Source: Branchiostoma lanceolatum
Taxonomy: Eukaryota; Chordata; Leptocardii; Amphioxiformes; Branchiostomatidae
Direction: 5' to 3'
Assembly: GCF_035083965.1 (NCBI RefSeq)
Contig: NC_089724.1
Span: 34,104,722 to 34,168,721 of the forward strand
DNA: 64,000 bases
Below, in pieces: positions 12,301 through 34,384 of this stretch. The notes under the pieces were generated by a model, which was not told where the DNA came from, searched no databases, and was given only the letters and a program-made list of their open reading frames with translations. Each line of letters starts with the position of its first letter. Position 1 is the first letter of the stretch. Made by a program: the position numbers and the translations under genes.

Positions 12301-12400
12301 CCAGGAGCGAACGCGCCTCTGCAACAACCCCAACCCCGAGAATGAAGGTCCTACATGTGTTGGTAGCTCCACTGAAGAACAGTATTGTAGCCTTGGTTAA
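269..12400 (+). CDS. EGF/TSP1 multidomain extracellular protein, 3' part of gene (17 exons)
   Basis: Seventeen plus-strand exons can be joined without breaking frame: 269-391, 820-945, 1910-2032, 2470-2592, 3325-3447, 4068-4190, 4413-4535, 5026-5148, 5538-5660, 6172-6294, 6642-6764, 7546-7674, 8769-8891, 9248-9373 (14 EGF), then 10363-10533, 11268-11438 and 12246-12400 (TSP1). Every internal exon is phase 1-1, so each domain is one symmetrical module. The EGF units start D-[VIN]-[DNG]-E-C, have six cysteines and carry the C-x-[DN]-x4-[FY]-x-C-x-C motif of calcium-binding EGF domains. TSP1 units carry the W-x2-W-x2-W and R-x-R-x-C patterns. Such proteins (fibulin, hemicentin or SCUBE-like mixtures) act in the extracellular matrix or at the cell surface. 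The start codon and signal peptide lie left of the window. I cannot assign an ortholog; the precise family is open. Confidence 0.85.
820..945 (+). CDS. cbEGF exon 2
   Basis: Polypyrimidine tract then ttaag acceptor; donor gtgagt. 126 nt, one residue longer than most units ([13 protein letters not shown]). Six cysteines; ends NDDDLNCD like the unit at 5538-5660. Confidence 0.9.
1014..1180. repeat. Foldback (hairpin) element in EGF intron
   Basis: Two arms of about 58 bp, 1014-1071 and 1122-1180, are near-perfect inverted repeats around a 50-bp centre. The outer ends read ggatatttggagtt and aaactccaatatcc. No coding capacity; probably a non-autonomous foldback MITE. Confidence 0.8.
1186..1909 (+). 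other. Intron, no gene seen
   Basis: AT-rich intron between cbEGF exons 2 and 3. The part around 1545-1640 resembles the intron start near 140-235 (a shared stretch with gataaataga / acgtgtatagagatca), evidence that exon plus flanking intron were duplicated together. Confidence 0.6.
1910..2032 (+). CDS. cbEGF exon 3
   Basis: Acceptor tttttcag, donor gtaaat, 123 nt, phase 1-1; [12 protein letters not shown] start and six cysteines. A MITE begins only about ten bases after the donor. Confidence 0.9.
2042..2285. mobile_element. MITE, CTCACTGGACCC family, copy 1
   Basis: Terminal inverted repeats: the left end has ctcactggacccgcggcacg and the right end has the complementary cgtgccacaggccaagtg. 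The interior contains the family signature ggatttgcgttacccttga. Six copies of this roughly 215-250 bp family occur in the window (also 4569, 10012, 16274, 32711, 40757). Confidence 0.8.
2470..2592 (+). CDS. cbEGF exon 4
   Basis: Acceptor tttttcag, donor gtgagt, 123 nt. DLNEC start (leucine instead of valine at position 2), six cysteines. Confidence 0.9.
2739..2770. repeat. (ATAC)n microsatellite
   Basis: About eight copies of a catacata-type tetranucleotide in the intron after cbEGF exon 4. Confidence 0.9.
2830..3172 (+). mobile_element. Interspersed repeat, LINE 3'-end-like, copy 1
   Basis: Long match to 30690-31035 (ccaaacctacaccacttctt near the start, then an acaaacagacaaaca-rich tract and a closing tctccat...atggagata hairpin). 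A more diverged relative is at about 29750-30130. The small terminal hairpin after an A/C-rich tract suggests the 3' end of a non-LTR element. Confidence 0.65.
3211..3252 (+). pseudogene. Relic of a cbEGF exon
   Basis: In one frame this reads [13 protein letters not shown] then a stop, matching the first third of the neighbouring EGF exons ([12 protein letters not shown]). No acceptor AG precedes it and the rest of the domain is lost. It lies just upstream of the intact exon at 3325 and is followed by a sequence also seen after the relic at 6523. Confidence 0.6.
3325..3447 (+). CDS. cbEGF exon 5
   Basis: Acceptor attttcag, donor gtgagt, 123 nt, [12 protein letters not shown], six cysteines; the fourth-to-fifth cysteine spacing is VCTC. 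Confidence 0.9.
3597..3970 (+). mobile_element. tRNA-derived SINE (family A), full copy
   Basis: The 5' part looks like a tRNA: an A-box-like gtggcgcaagcggtaacgc and a B-box-like gcgttcgaacctc. The body follows (cgtcatttcggatgatgacg, cacgtaaaagaaccc, cttatcgagaagagtagggg). The same body is found in reverse at 36430-36765. Fills the intron between cbEGF exons 5 and 6. Confidence 0.8.
4068..4190 (+). CDS. cbEGF exon 6 with altered calcium site
   Basis: Acceptor ttttcag, donor gtgagt, 123 nt. Starts DVGEC: the usual Asp/Asn at position 3 is glycine, which removes a residue of the calcium-binding consensus. All six cysteines are kept. Confidence 0.9.
4413..4535 (+). CDS. cbEGF exon 7
   Basis: Acceptor ttttttag, donor gtgagt, 123 nt, DINEC. 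Ends CA rather than CD before the shared G. Its upstream intron (from about 4365) is almost identical to that before exon 9. Confidence 0.9.
4569..4796. mobile_element. MITE, CTCACTGGACCC family, diverged reverse copy
   Basis: Degenerate inverted ends (gcgacctagctgcc / aggtcgccgcgcg) around the AT-rich centre typical of the family. Assigned by overall layout rather than by a long exact match. Confidence 0.5.
5026..5148 (+). CDS. cbEGF exon 8
   Basis: Acceptor tttttcag, donor gtgagg, 123 nt, [12 protein letters not shown]. The most divergent unit ([13 protein letters not shown]), but it has six cysteines. Confidence 0.9.
5477..5537 (+). pseudogene. Truncated EGF exon start fused to duplicated intron
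   Basis: A good acceptor (tgtttcag at 5479-5486) is followed by only atgta, the first bases of an EGF exon, and then directly by aggagcatagtacggggcat, a stretch otherwise found at 4365-4412 before exon 7. This looks like the breakpoint of an unequal exchange that removed an exon and joined in the front of another repeat unit. Confidence 0.6.
5538..5660 (+). CDS. cbEGF exon 9
   Basis: Acceptor tttttag, donor gtgagt, 123 nt, [12 protein letters not shown], six cysteines, ends NDDDLNCD. Confidence 0.9.
5661..6171 (+). other. Intron, no gene seen
   Basis: AT-rich. A short inverted match, gacgtcagattccgagtcgg (6061-6080) against ccgactcggaatcagttt (6121-6138), may mark a small foldback repeat. 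Confidence 0.5.
6172..6294 (+). CDS. cbEGF exon 10
   Basis: Acceptor tttttag, donor gtgagt, 123 nt, [12 protein letters not shown], six cysteines. Confidence 0.9.
6523..6567 (+). pseudogene. Relic of a cbEGF exon with lost cysteines
   Basis: Reads [14 protein letters not shown] then a stop. It aligns with the xNECATxxxGGCKH start of live units, but the cysteine codons have become TAT and CGT. The downstream sequence (ttcttttgttttcaggaaaa) recurs before exon 12 at about 7480-7500. Confidence 0.6.
6642..6764 (+). CDS. cbEGF exon 11
   Basis: Acceptor gtttttag, donor gtgggt, 123 nt, [12 protein letters not shown], six cysteines; ends NCE. Confidence 0.88.
6911..7454. mobile_element. Tc1/mariner-like non-autonomous element
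   Basis: Terminal inverted repeats of about 54 bp (outer sequence cgaggggtgatcaataagtc), with TA at the left flank and CA (probably a mutated TA) at the right. The end sequence resembles mariner termini. A minus-strand stretch near 7090-7240 reads like a decayed helix-turn-helix (contains [10 protein letters not shown]), perhaps the remnant of a transposase N-terminus. Confidence 0.7.
7546..7674 (+). CDS. cbEGF exon 12 (two extra residues)
   Basis: Acceptor tttttcag, donor gtgagt, 129 nt. The C1-C2 loop is longer ([14 protein letters not shown]). Six cysteines. Confidence 0.9.
7713..8589. mobile_element. DNA transposon-like element with long inverted ends
   Basis: Left end ggacgtattcagtcacgtga and right end tcacgtgaatacgccc are inverted repeats. 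The arms continue inward to the shared ggcggccatgttggtgctca. TATA flanks both ends (7709-7712, 8590-8593), a possible TA or TATA target duplication. No transposase frame seen in the 877 bp. Confidence 0.75.
8769..8891 (+). CDS. cbEGF exon 13
   Basis: Acceptor tttacaag, donor gtgcgt, 123 nt, [12 protein letters not shown], six cysteines. The first codon is GAC, whereas the others use GAT. Confidence 0.9.
9248..9373 (+). CDS. cbEGF exon 14, last EGF
   Basis: Acceptor tcttacag, donor gtgagt, 126 nt, [12 protein letters not shown], six cysteines. The usual GY after the fifth cysteine is ADY. Its last base is C, so the junction codon with the TSP1 exon is CGT (Arg). Confidence 0.88.
9374..10362 (+). 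other. Intron between EGF and TSP1 blocks
   Basis: Contains a copy (about 9432-9490) of the dispersed sequence with caagcaactggataaaattt, and the MITE copy at 10012. No exon seen. Confidence 0.6.
10012..10226. mobile_element. MITE, CTCACTGGACCC family, copy 3
   Basis: Begins ctcactggacactttggtgg and shares tgtgttacccttgactttat with the other copies. Right inverted end partly decayed (ggtcgcaggtccatggcc). Confidence 0.7.
10363..10533 (+). CDS. TSP1 exon 1
   Basis: 171 nt, phase 1-1, acceptor ttgtacag, donor gtatag. Contains [24 protein letters not shown] and a closing CNEGEC: all six cysteines and both WxxW/RxR layers of a thrombospondin type 1 repeat. Confidence 0.92.
10725..10865 (+). mobile_element. 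SINE-body fragment
   Basis: Short stretch with tcgaaaaagagtaggggcgt resembling the body of SINE family A (gagaagagtaggggtgac at 3836). Weak, diverged match. Confidence 0.4.
11268..11438 (+). CDS. TSP1 exon 2
   Basis: 171 nt, phase 1-1, acceptor tcgtgcag, donor gtaaca. [24 protein letters not shown] and CNDGAC show a complete six-cysteine repeat. Confidence 0.92.
11830..12225 (+). repeat. Interspersed repeat B, copy 1
   Basis: About 390 bp closely matching 54325-54715 in the same orientation (starts ttactccgggaaggagga, ends cacacgcaacctag). No coding frame. Ends just before the last TSP1 exon's polypyrimidine tract. Confidence 0.8.
12246..12400 (+). CDS. Terminal TSP1 exon, degenerate, with stop codon
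   Basis: Acceptor ttgcag at 12240-12245; phase 1 start. Reads [12 protein letters not shown] then ERTRLC and ends EQYCSLG before TAA at 12398-12400. Compared with the two upstream repeats it lacks the second and the last cysteine. If the frame is not terminal, a weak phase-1 donor (gttaat) overlaps the stop; I favour a true terminal exon. Confidence 0.75.
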
Positions 12401-12484
12401 TAGTATTGGTAGCTTGCAAAGTGTTATGCTAAACGTTCTTCTAAAAACACAAAGGTTAACACAGATGAAATTTTCAATGACCAC

Positions 12485-12780
12485 TGTCACCTTATCGGTG
12501 CAATTGGTAGAGTGTTCGCCTTGCATATACGGTAGGTCGTGAGTTCGAACCCCGGCCGGGTCATACCAAAGACTCTAAAAATGGTACAAACTTCTTTCTC
12601 TGCTTAGCACTCAGCATTTGGGAAAGAGTATAGAAGATAAACACACTCATCACTACCAGCGGATCAGCCCCCTGCTGTAGTGACTTGCACTTGTGTGGCC
12701 CAAGGGCTACGAATGGGAGATGGGCGCCCCCCTACGCATCTTCGATGTATTGGACCACTTTAACTTTTTTTAACAGTCAC
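12485..12780 (+). mobile_element. tRNA-derived SINE (family B)
   Basis: tRNA-like head: gcaattggtagagtgttcgc (A-box-like) and gtgagttcgaaccccg (B-box-like). The tail has agccccctgctgtagtgact and gtgtggcccaagggct. A headless relative lies at 50310-50455. Confidence 0.75.
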
Positions 12781-15700
12781 CTTCATCAGCATCAATAATG
12801 ACCAATCACAACAGTGCGTAATCTCGCGAGATGTACGGACACGCGACTTTACAGACACGTGGTTTGACGTGATATGCGACGTCATTAGTTGGTCAAAAGT
12901 GCCAGGCGAAAGTGGTCGTTGAAAATTTGATCCGTGTTTACCTTTGTGTTGAAAGAAAGTTTACCATTGCACTATGATTCATTCCAACGCAGATGAGCTT
13001 CCAAGATAGAATGGATAGCCATTAATTTTTAAAAATCCATCAGTACACCAACAGTTAATAAGTTCGTCTCTTGGAAGCATTTCACTGGCAACCATAATCT
13101 ACTTCTACTTATAAGGTCATTTTGATTTAATTATAAGGATTACATCCTCTGGGATTTTTGGCATTCTAGACGTAAGTATCGGTTTTCCGAAATATCTTTT
13201 TTGCAATTTACGGCATGTATTTGCGCATTTTATAGCTGCTTTCTACAATTTACGGTATGGACGAAAATTGATACACGCGTGAATGTCATCCGTACATTCA
13301 AACCAACATGGCCTAACGACAATACAAGTAACAGTGACTTGAAAGTCCTGCTGACAATGGTGACATATTAGATATGTCAGTCATTCTGACAATCTAAAAA
13401 AAAATCTTTTTTTGCCTTATTTGCTATTCTACTACGTTTGTGGTCTAGGACAAGGGTGTACCTTATTTTATCCCCATTCAATCATACTTATTACGTAAAA
13501 CATCGAGTGACACAAGTAATAGCCAGAAAACAAGTTCTTTTTCACACTCTTTAGTTACAGTACAAAGCTTGAATAGTACGATAAGAGACAATGCTACAAT
13601 AACTATTGTTATTATACAGTAGTATTTGCTCTAGCATTACTAAGGCAAAAATTCTAACTCTATCCCTCGCCTACGCAAAAAGTAATAGAAACATATAGAA
13701 CTGAGTATATCATTTCTACAATACAGAAATCTTATTGCAACTTCTTGACCGGGGGCTAATTGCAAGTGCATGCAACATGAAGAAGGAAGAAAGGGGCTGA
13801 AAATGGGGAACAATATAGTATGTGTTACGTTAATGAAGGATAGACATTCGGCTAAACAATACATACAGACAATCTAAACTCTACAACTGTTTAAAAATTC
13901 TGAGATATATTTTCGGACGTTTCGAGTGACATCCACTCTTCTTCAGCGTCACTAAAATGAAGTAACAGAACTAACCAGCACTTATAACTACAAAAACCAG
14001 ACTAGAAAAATGTAGTATGTGACTACTCTAGTCTAAATACTGACAATAAATTCTTGCTTATTTGACTTCCTTTTACTTCTTAAGTAAGTAAGTTTTACTT
14101 CTTCCGAGACAGTGGAAGATCCCACTTTTTCTATAATGTTAAGGTTTTGTGATGTTAAGAGTAGAGTAGTTTTCTTTTTGTTGGTTAACGTGGAGACATT
14201 AGGATGGAATTTGCTGTATACACTAGGTTATCAACGTTAATTTACTCTTCTTGATATCTGCGCTGTCTATATTTTACACGTTATGTGAGATTTATTGTTT
14301 TTAGAGCAGAGTCTACATTGTATTTGCTAAGTCACCGCAATTATTATTTTGACGCATTAATATCTAATTTCGGACATTTACCATAGCCAATGACTAGTAA
14401 CTATAGTCTGTGGAACATAATTCTCCCAGGTGAGTTATCTATGGGCTCTTTTCTGTAGGATTGTGGCTATTCGCTTCTGAGTAAGGAGATTGATTTAAAA
14501 AAGAGATAGAATTCCGAGTCACCAAGAGGGTTTTTCAATAATATTTGTCATTGTTTTAAATTTATTCTTTTTAAAAGGTACAAGTTCTTCAGGTACAACA
14601 AAAATATCTGAGTGACAATACATTTGTAGTTCTAAATTTTTCTAAAATATTGAAAATAAAAATATGAAGTTGATTGATTGAATTTAATTAGATAATTTCG
14701 AAATATTTTGAAAGTAACTGCACTTTCTTTAAAATGATTTCTAAACATCTATGTGATTCTTGCAATTTAGAAATATTTACAAAAACACTTACAAAGAAAT
14801 TAGTAAATAACAGTAGGCTGATGATTGCCCCCATAAAGTAGGTTCTAATCCGGCCCTTTTGTATCATTTATATTTAGATTTCACTGCAGGGCACTGGTTG
14901 GACATTTATGAAAAACAATATTCTCTATACTTCGCAAGAATGCGTGAATTGCTTTCTTTCCATCCGTCTAACCCATTTATAAAGATGTTACAAATAATCA
15001 TAAAACAGGGTCTAAAATGGTAAATGAAGCTAAAATCAAATTCAATAGATTTATCAAATATCAAATATCTTACATCATTACAATAAACTAAGAATACTTA
15101 TAAATTATGACCATAACAACCCTCATGGTGACTAGGAATGGACTCTACCAATAGGATTACCAATAGGCCTAGAAGATACGGGTTATTTCATAGGTATACA
15201 TTTATATAATAACGATAATCAGTCCTATAAGAGCACAGTAACCAATGGCGAACAGTCATCACTGAGCCCAACACCATGTTCTAAGCCTGACAATGATTGG
15301 TCCATATCAGCACGTGTGCATACATCAAGAGGATTGACTAGAGGTTTGACTGAAATTTTCAACACTAAAATTGGACTAAAATTATAATTAAAAAAAATTG
15401 TAGTAAATCGAAGGATAGATCTTTCATTTATTTTCTATCAAAACCCCTTCATTGAATTTGGAATTGATTTTGACATATTTTTTTTTGGGGGGGGGGGGAA
15501 CGGACGAAAACTGATTGGTGCGTAGATGTCATTCATAGAGTAAAATGAACTTTGGCCTAAATCAGCAAAACAAAAAAGGTGGTTATCGAATTTACTTTCT
15601 ATTTACAATCATGGTATGTAAACAACAGGAACGTACAACATGATATTGTTTACTCTTTCACTGCTAAAACGGACATGTGGACACTGTATTAACAATGTGT

Positions 15701-15821
15701 AAAATTTAAATTCACCAACCAAGCTCATATACATGTTTATTGGAGGTACTCTGATTAGTGACTCACAGCTTTAATATTGATTATCATTCTAATTGCATAT
15801 ATTATACTTATTATAATCAGA

Positions 15822-15990
15822 TTAACTGTATTATGCTATATTGTTTTTTGGGGTGTTATAAGATCTTTGTAGATCTGCATAGTGATAGTAGCTTTAATAT
15901 CCAAACATCTGCGTTATCATTATTAGAGTAACTGTATTATGCTATATTGTTTTTGGTGTTATAACATATATCTAGATCTGCATGATAATA
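15822..15990. repeat. Two-copy tandem duplication
   Basis: The phrase taactgtattatgctatatt, followed by gtttttgg..gtgttata and agatctgcat, occurs twice about 110 bp apart. Confidence 0.75.
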
Positions 15991-16273
15991 TGGACAACAT
16001 CAGGTTTATCAGTGTAAGAGGAGATATCTAAGTGACTGTAAGGATCATCAGATGTTAATAAAATGGTGCCGGAATGTAATGTTGTCCATCTTTTTCTTTT
16101 CATAACATCCAAGGAATTATAACTGAGATTAAAAGAAAATCATAACACCTCAGAGAAATTTCCGGGGGGGGGGGGGGGTTGTAGATCCTTGTGGGGAATT
16201 TTGACGGTTTCTGACTGAGCCTACGTAGCTGTTCGGTCATCAATCTGGAACCAGTCAAGATCAGTGACTCGTA

Positions 16274-16486
16274 ATACCCCCATTCCACTATGACGTTGCT
16301 CTCGCCACGACCTAAAATTTACCAGAGCGCTCGACCTCAACAAATTTCATAAATAACAAAAGAAGCAATTTGTGTGCTTTGTTGTCTTTTCAGTCAAACT
16401 TTTACATTTTGTATGATACTTCAATCAAGGGTTACACAAATCCAATTTAGGTCGCAGCGAGCGCGCAGCGGGAGTGGGATTTTTAT
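16274..16486. mobile_element. MITE, CTCACTGGACCC family, reverse copy
   Basis: Reverse-oriented relative: caagggttacacaaatccaa is the complement of the family's ggatttgtgttacccttg, and the ends gcgctcgacctc / ggtcgcagcgagcgc are inverted. Confidence 0.6.
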
Positions 16487-16619
16487 GAAATAGTTTAACA
16501 TGTCGCGTTGGATTTTGGATTTTTATGAAATACTTTAACATGTCTCGTTTCTAACCCTGACGGTTTATTTAATCACCTATGGGGTGTCGTTAGTACAGTG
16601 TTAAACAAGAATCGGTCAG

Positions 16620-16721
16620 TTGTGTGTGTGTGACAGACAACTTGTACTTGGAATCGGGAGTTGTGTGTGTAAGATAAAAGTGGTACTGTGTTTGCGTTGG
16701 AGGCTGGAGTTGTGTGTGTGT

Positions 16722-16769
<48 letters not shown>

Positions 16770-16970
16770 ATGTGTGTGTGTGTGATAAAAGTGGTAATGT
16801 GTGTGCGTTAGAATCTAAAGATGTGTGTATGAGACAAGTGGTGCTGTGTGCATGCGTTAGAATAGGGAGCTGCGTGTGTGTCATCAGTGGCGATGTGTAC
16901 GTGTTGCATGCCGTTTGTGTGTGTTTGTGTGTGTGTGTGTCTGGTGAGCACGAGTTGTGTGTGTGTATTT
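16620..16970. repeat. (GT)n-rich repeat region
   Basis: Several GT tracts, the longest at about 16708-16785. Open frames here (all Val/Cys or His/Thr) are repeat artefacts. Confidence 0.95.
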
Positions 16971-17111
16971 TTTATTTGCAACCCTTGGTTCTCGATACAC
17001 GCCTACAAAGAAAACCACAATTGGTCCTCTAAGCGAATTGATTTGCATAGATTTTACGGAGTGTTAACAGGTTCAGACATGTGGTCAAAGGCTATTGGTC
17101 AAAGATCGAGG

Positions 17112-17681
17112 CTACGTGAATCCATTAGCTTCCTGCACACTTTCTTCTTGACAAGTCTTTAGTGACATATCATGTAATCTTAGCCAATATTTAATCAGTC
17201 GTGTTTGAGTGCATATATATAGTGAAAACTTACCCAACTCTCCAATTACAGCAACATTAACAGAACGTCTAGGAACACGAAGTAATATCTTACGGTAGTT
17301 AAGTAACACATTTTCTAAATCGGGAATCTCATAAGGCACATTGGGTTGTTTTAATGTTACATTTTGATTTAACAATACGTTTAATTGATATACAACATTT
17401 AGCTTATCAGTATATTTCCTAAATCGAACAAGAACAGGACGGATAGTTGACATATCAGTTTTCTTTCCAATACGGATAGCCCTGAGTATACAAGTATTTA
17501 CTTCTGGTCCTAGTATCAGGGAAAGGATGTTATATACTTCTTCTCTACTATTTTCATTTGGATATTCCTTTATTCCGTTGAAGATGAGCTCATTTCCTTT
17601 AGAGTTTGTTCCCAGAAGTACGAGACTATTGAATAAATTTAGAACGAGAGAAATTGAGGGATTATGATTTGATGCCAGCAA
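17112..17681 (-). pseudogene. LINE-derived chimeric open frame (ORF1-like N-term, ORF2 C-term)
   Basis: 189 codons without a stop. The N-terminal half has the look of a LINE ORF1 protein (contains RAIRIGKK then RPVLVRFRKYTDK). The C-terminal part has GELGKFSLYI followed by IKYWLRL, a motif seen after the reverse transcriptase in CR1/jockey-like ORF2 proteins. No reverse transcriptase lies between. It may be a fused remnant of a deleted element, or a small host-domesticated gene; the first is more likely. Confidence 0.5.
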
Positions 17682-18444
17682 TGCTTTAAGTTTAAAAGAG
17701 GCCCGCAGTGCTTTAAAAGAGTCCTAAACTCTAGAAAGGAGTGTTATTTTCGACTAGATTATGTATTTATTAATACATAATCAGCCAACTTTTTACAGAA
17801 TTGCCCCTATGGTGAATTACACAAGTTGTGTTTTGTGAAAAAATATGTAATTCACTAAACCCGTGCAGACCCTACCCATGTATTTCCTATACGTATACAC
17901 ATTTCCTTCATCGTGAATATTTTGGGCATAAATGAGAGGGGTAAAGCACAATAAGAAGACCAGTTGTTATTAAGATATAAAGGAACATATAACAAGACAA
18001 GTTTTTCCTAACGCCCCTGAAATTCTTTGTGTAACCTTACTTTTGTCAGGCCTTGTCATGTACATTGTATTCAGGCATAGGCTGGGGCTGTTTAATTTAA
18101 TTGATAAGAAAATAGAGGATCACCTGGGGAATTTAGTAGAATACTGAATGCTTTTTGATGCGCACTGGACTAGTGGGTACTTAATCATATACTGTATTCA
18201 TTTTTACTTCCTGAAATTATTATCTATTGGAAAATAACTCCCCCATCTGGAGTTTGGGACTCCTTTAACTCTAAGTTGTCTTTTGGCACGATGAAATGAT
18301 CCAGATGGTGTTATGTCTACTCCTCAGTATGTATAACAGTTTGTGAAGTTTATCTTTTGTCCCTGTGATCGAAAGGGAGACCGTTTATTGTTACTAGCTC
18401 ACCTAGTTTTGGAAAATATCATAACCTTGGGTTTTCCTCTATTA

Positions 18445-19490
18445 ATGAATGAATGAAGACCTTTATTGCACACACTGAGTTCAGTACAGGTCACAACAGA
18501 AAACATCACAGTTTGCAAATACATACATATAAATCTACAATGATAAGCTAGCATTATGATGATTACGTTGTTTATGGAGGTTAATATGGCCTCTTCTCGC
18601 TTCTTAGTAATAGTGTAAATATAAGTACAGGTGTGTTTAATAGTCAAGGGTTTATCTAAAGCCATTAGAAACATCCGCTTTGTCAAGATGTATGAAATGG
18701 TGAAAACTACATTGTATTAGTTAATAAAGCACAGCTCTCTCTTCGTTGTATAAACTACATTCTACTAAAAGGTGTTGCTCGTCCTCAATCCTATCTAGAT
18801 TACAATGTCTGCATATTAATTTAATAGTTTCCAGAAGGAACGAATTTTATCTAGTCTTTCGAGACATTGTTTCAGACCTGCCTCTGATTGTGAAACGAGC
18901 ACAAGGTCATCTTCAGAGGAGGCTGCTTATGGAAGTATCTTTTAAGGTTAAAGGGTCGCATTAAGGTGATGTTAAATTGAATGTAGCTTGAAGGTCATTT
19001 ACAAACAGATTAAAAAAAGTGGGCTCAGATTGCAACCTTGACGTACACCTCAAGATGATTTGAAGTAATCTGAGAGACCATGGGATGTCTTTACACAATA
19101 TTTTATATTATTGTACATTGATTGAAGAATTTTGAGGACATTTCAACCTATACCTGAGGATAAGACTTTGTAGAATAAACAATTTCCACGCACAGAATCA
19201 AAGGCTTTTCTGAAGTCCACAAAGCATGTGTATAACTTTCCTCCGGTTACAGATAGATGTTTATCTATAGGAGTTTTCAGCAGAAAGATATTATCACTGT
19301 TCCGAAAGTCCTTTCTAAATCCAGACTGAAAGGGGGACAAAATATTTTGTTGTTTTCTAAAAGTCAATGTAGACGATTTCTTAGTGTTAGTGTGAATAAT
19401 TTGCCGACACAGCTAGAAATGGCAATTCTTTTACAATTCGGGTTCAACACATTACCACTCTTATGTAATGGGACGAGAATGCTCTAATAA
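18445..19490 (-). mobile_element. Decayed CR1/jockey-like LINE, 3' part
   Basis: Reading down the minus strand: reverse transcriptase block with CFVDFRKAFDSV (19143-19367), then in shifted frames GVRQGCNLSPLFFNLFVNDL, EDDLVLVSQSEAGLKQC and the zinc-knuckle-like CRHCNLDRIEDEQH. It finishes at a CATT-type tail near 18447. Frames are broken several times, so the copy is dead. Confidence 0.75.
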
Positions 19491-19686
19491 CAGAACCGTT
19501 GAATATGTATTAATTATACAAGTATAAGGTATCAACTGAGAGTTAACCCAAAACTTGTACAAGTCATGTAATTGTAAATATTGTTTGAACCAAAAACATG
19601 ACTATGTTACTTCTAGTCTTCCCTTCTTTCTCAGGAAGTAAAACGGGTGATTTAAGCTTGAAACGGGATTTTCATTGGGTACAGAT

Positions 19687-20157
19687 TAGGAGTGGGTACC
19701 GGTACAAACAATTCAGGTCCGGTCCAGGTCCAGGTCCAGAGGGTCAGGTGCAGGTCCCGACCTGTACCTGTACCTGATTATAGTAGTGTCGCAGTACATC
19801 ATATTTTGGAGAGCGAGACACACGCAAATAAATTAAAAGTCTCCAAACGTCATGTCTGGAACGATATAATTTCTTAGGTTTGCACTTTGTCTCAAAATTA
19901 TAATTATACTCTTCTCGCCGTCTGTTTACTAATCCTTTAAGTGTTTCTAGGTATGATTCACAGCTAACGTCTTCGAAAACGAAGTTAAATCTGCTGTTTT
20001 GTATTTTCTTAGACCAGTTATGTGGCCGCCTGGTACTATGAATTTTCTAATCGGTCCATAGGCCGGTCCACTGATTTTATACGGACCGTTTTTTTTGGAC
20101 CGGTCCATTAAGAAATACCGGTTTTGTACCGGTACACGGTACCGGTAACCACCCCTA
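19687..20157. mobile_element. hAT-like MITE with 8-bp target duplication, copy 1
   Basis: Ends taggagtgggtacc and ggtaaccacccctac-like, flanked by identical 8-mers gtacagat at 19679-19686 and 20158-20165. An 8-bp duplication and (C/T)AGGGGTGG ends are hAT hallmarks. The inverted copy is 52162-52591. It sits only about 50 bp downstream of the carboxypeptidase stop codon, probably in or just after the 3' UTR. Confidence 0.8.
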
Positions 20158-20207
20158 GTACAGATCGTCTTGGTTGTACGACTCTATGAAACCACACGTG
20201 CTTTTCT

Positions 20208-33622
<13,415 letters not shown>

Positions 33623-34384
33623 GTCGGGCCGTTGTAGCCTTCGTTCGAAGGATACCTCTACAGATGAGATTTGCCGACCATCGTGTCAGGATGCTAAATA
33701 TAATTCAAGAAGAAAGTGGTGAATCTATTGGCCTACTCTGCCATATCATGAACATTTCTCTATGCATGTAACTTACACACATCTACTAGCCGGTTTTGCA
33801 GAAGGGGGGGGGGGGGGGGTGACTTACCGTGAATTAAGTGGCATATACCTCAGATTTCGAAACATTACTACAAACTACGTTGATGAAGGTTAGACATCCT
33901 AGTAATAAGATACGCCAAAAATAGTTACTCAAGCAACTGGATAAAATTTTGAACATAACTACAAACTATTATGATAAAATGGCAATATGGAGGCTTTTTC
34001 AGCCTACATGTTTTTGGCTTTTGCCGCCACAAAAACACTACATTGAGTAAATTTTAAACACAACGCTGATACTGGGTAGCATTTTCAGCATATATACATA
34101 GCAGTCTGAGCTTGAATATTCAATGAACAAAGGTCTTACCCATGGCGAAACAAACTTGTCTGTTCAATGCGGTGATGAAGTAATTTTGAGGTCGCGTCAG
34201 ACTACTTTGAGAAGAACTGACTACAGCTAAATTAAACCACGAAAGAAAATGGCGGACAGCAAGTTGATAAACCGGATCATCCAGTCGAAACTGTGGAGTT
34301 CTAATTACTCATGGAAACATAAGTCACCATGTAGATTTTTCATTATTGGGCCACAGAAATGCGTTGCTCCCTGTGTCTTTGGAG

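Larger units (their letters stand above)
12401..17111. other. Gene-poor spacer
   Basis: No supported host exon. Holds SINE B (12485-12780), a diverged repeat with ttcgagtgacatccactctt near 13918 (also at 56870), a two-copy tandem duplication (15822-15990), a MITE (16274) and GT repeats (16620-16970). 13000-16000 is AT-rich. Candidate poly(A) signals AATAAA at 14045 and 15082 are far from the stop and unproven. Confidence 0.6.

Noticed and set aside
12240..12542. 100-codon frame overlapping the last TSP1 exon in another frame
   Set aside because: Shadow frame; the TSP1 frame has the motifs and a phase-matched acceptor.
12485..12560. Possible tRNA gene (B box gttcgaacc)
   Set aside because: Acceptor stem does not pair and the tail matches another SINE copy at 50310.
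16573..17032. Open frames on both strands rich in Val/Cys or His/Thr
   Set aside because: They are translations of the GT/CA repeat and have no other support.
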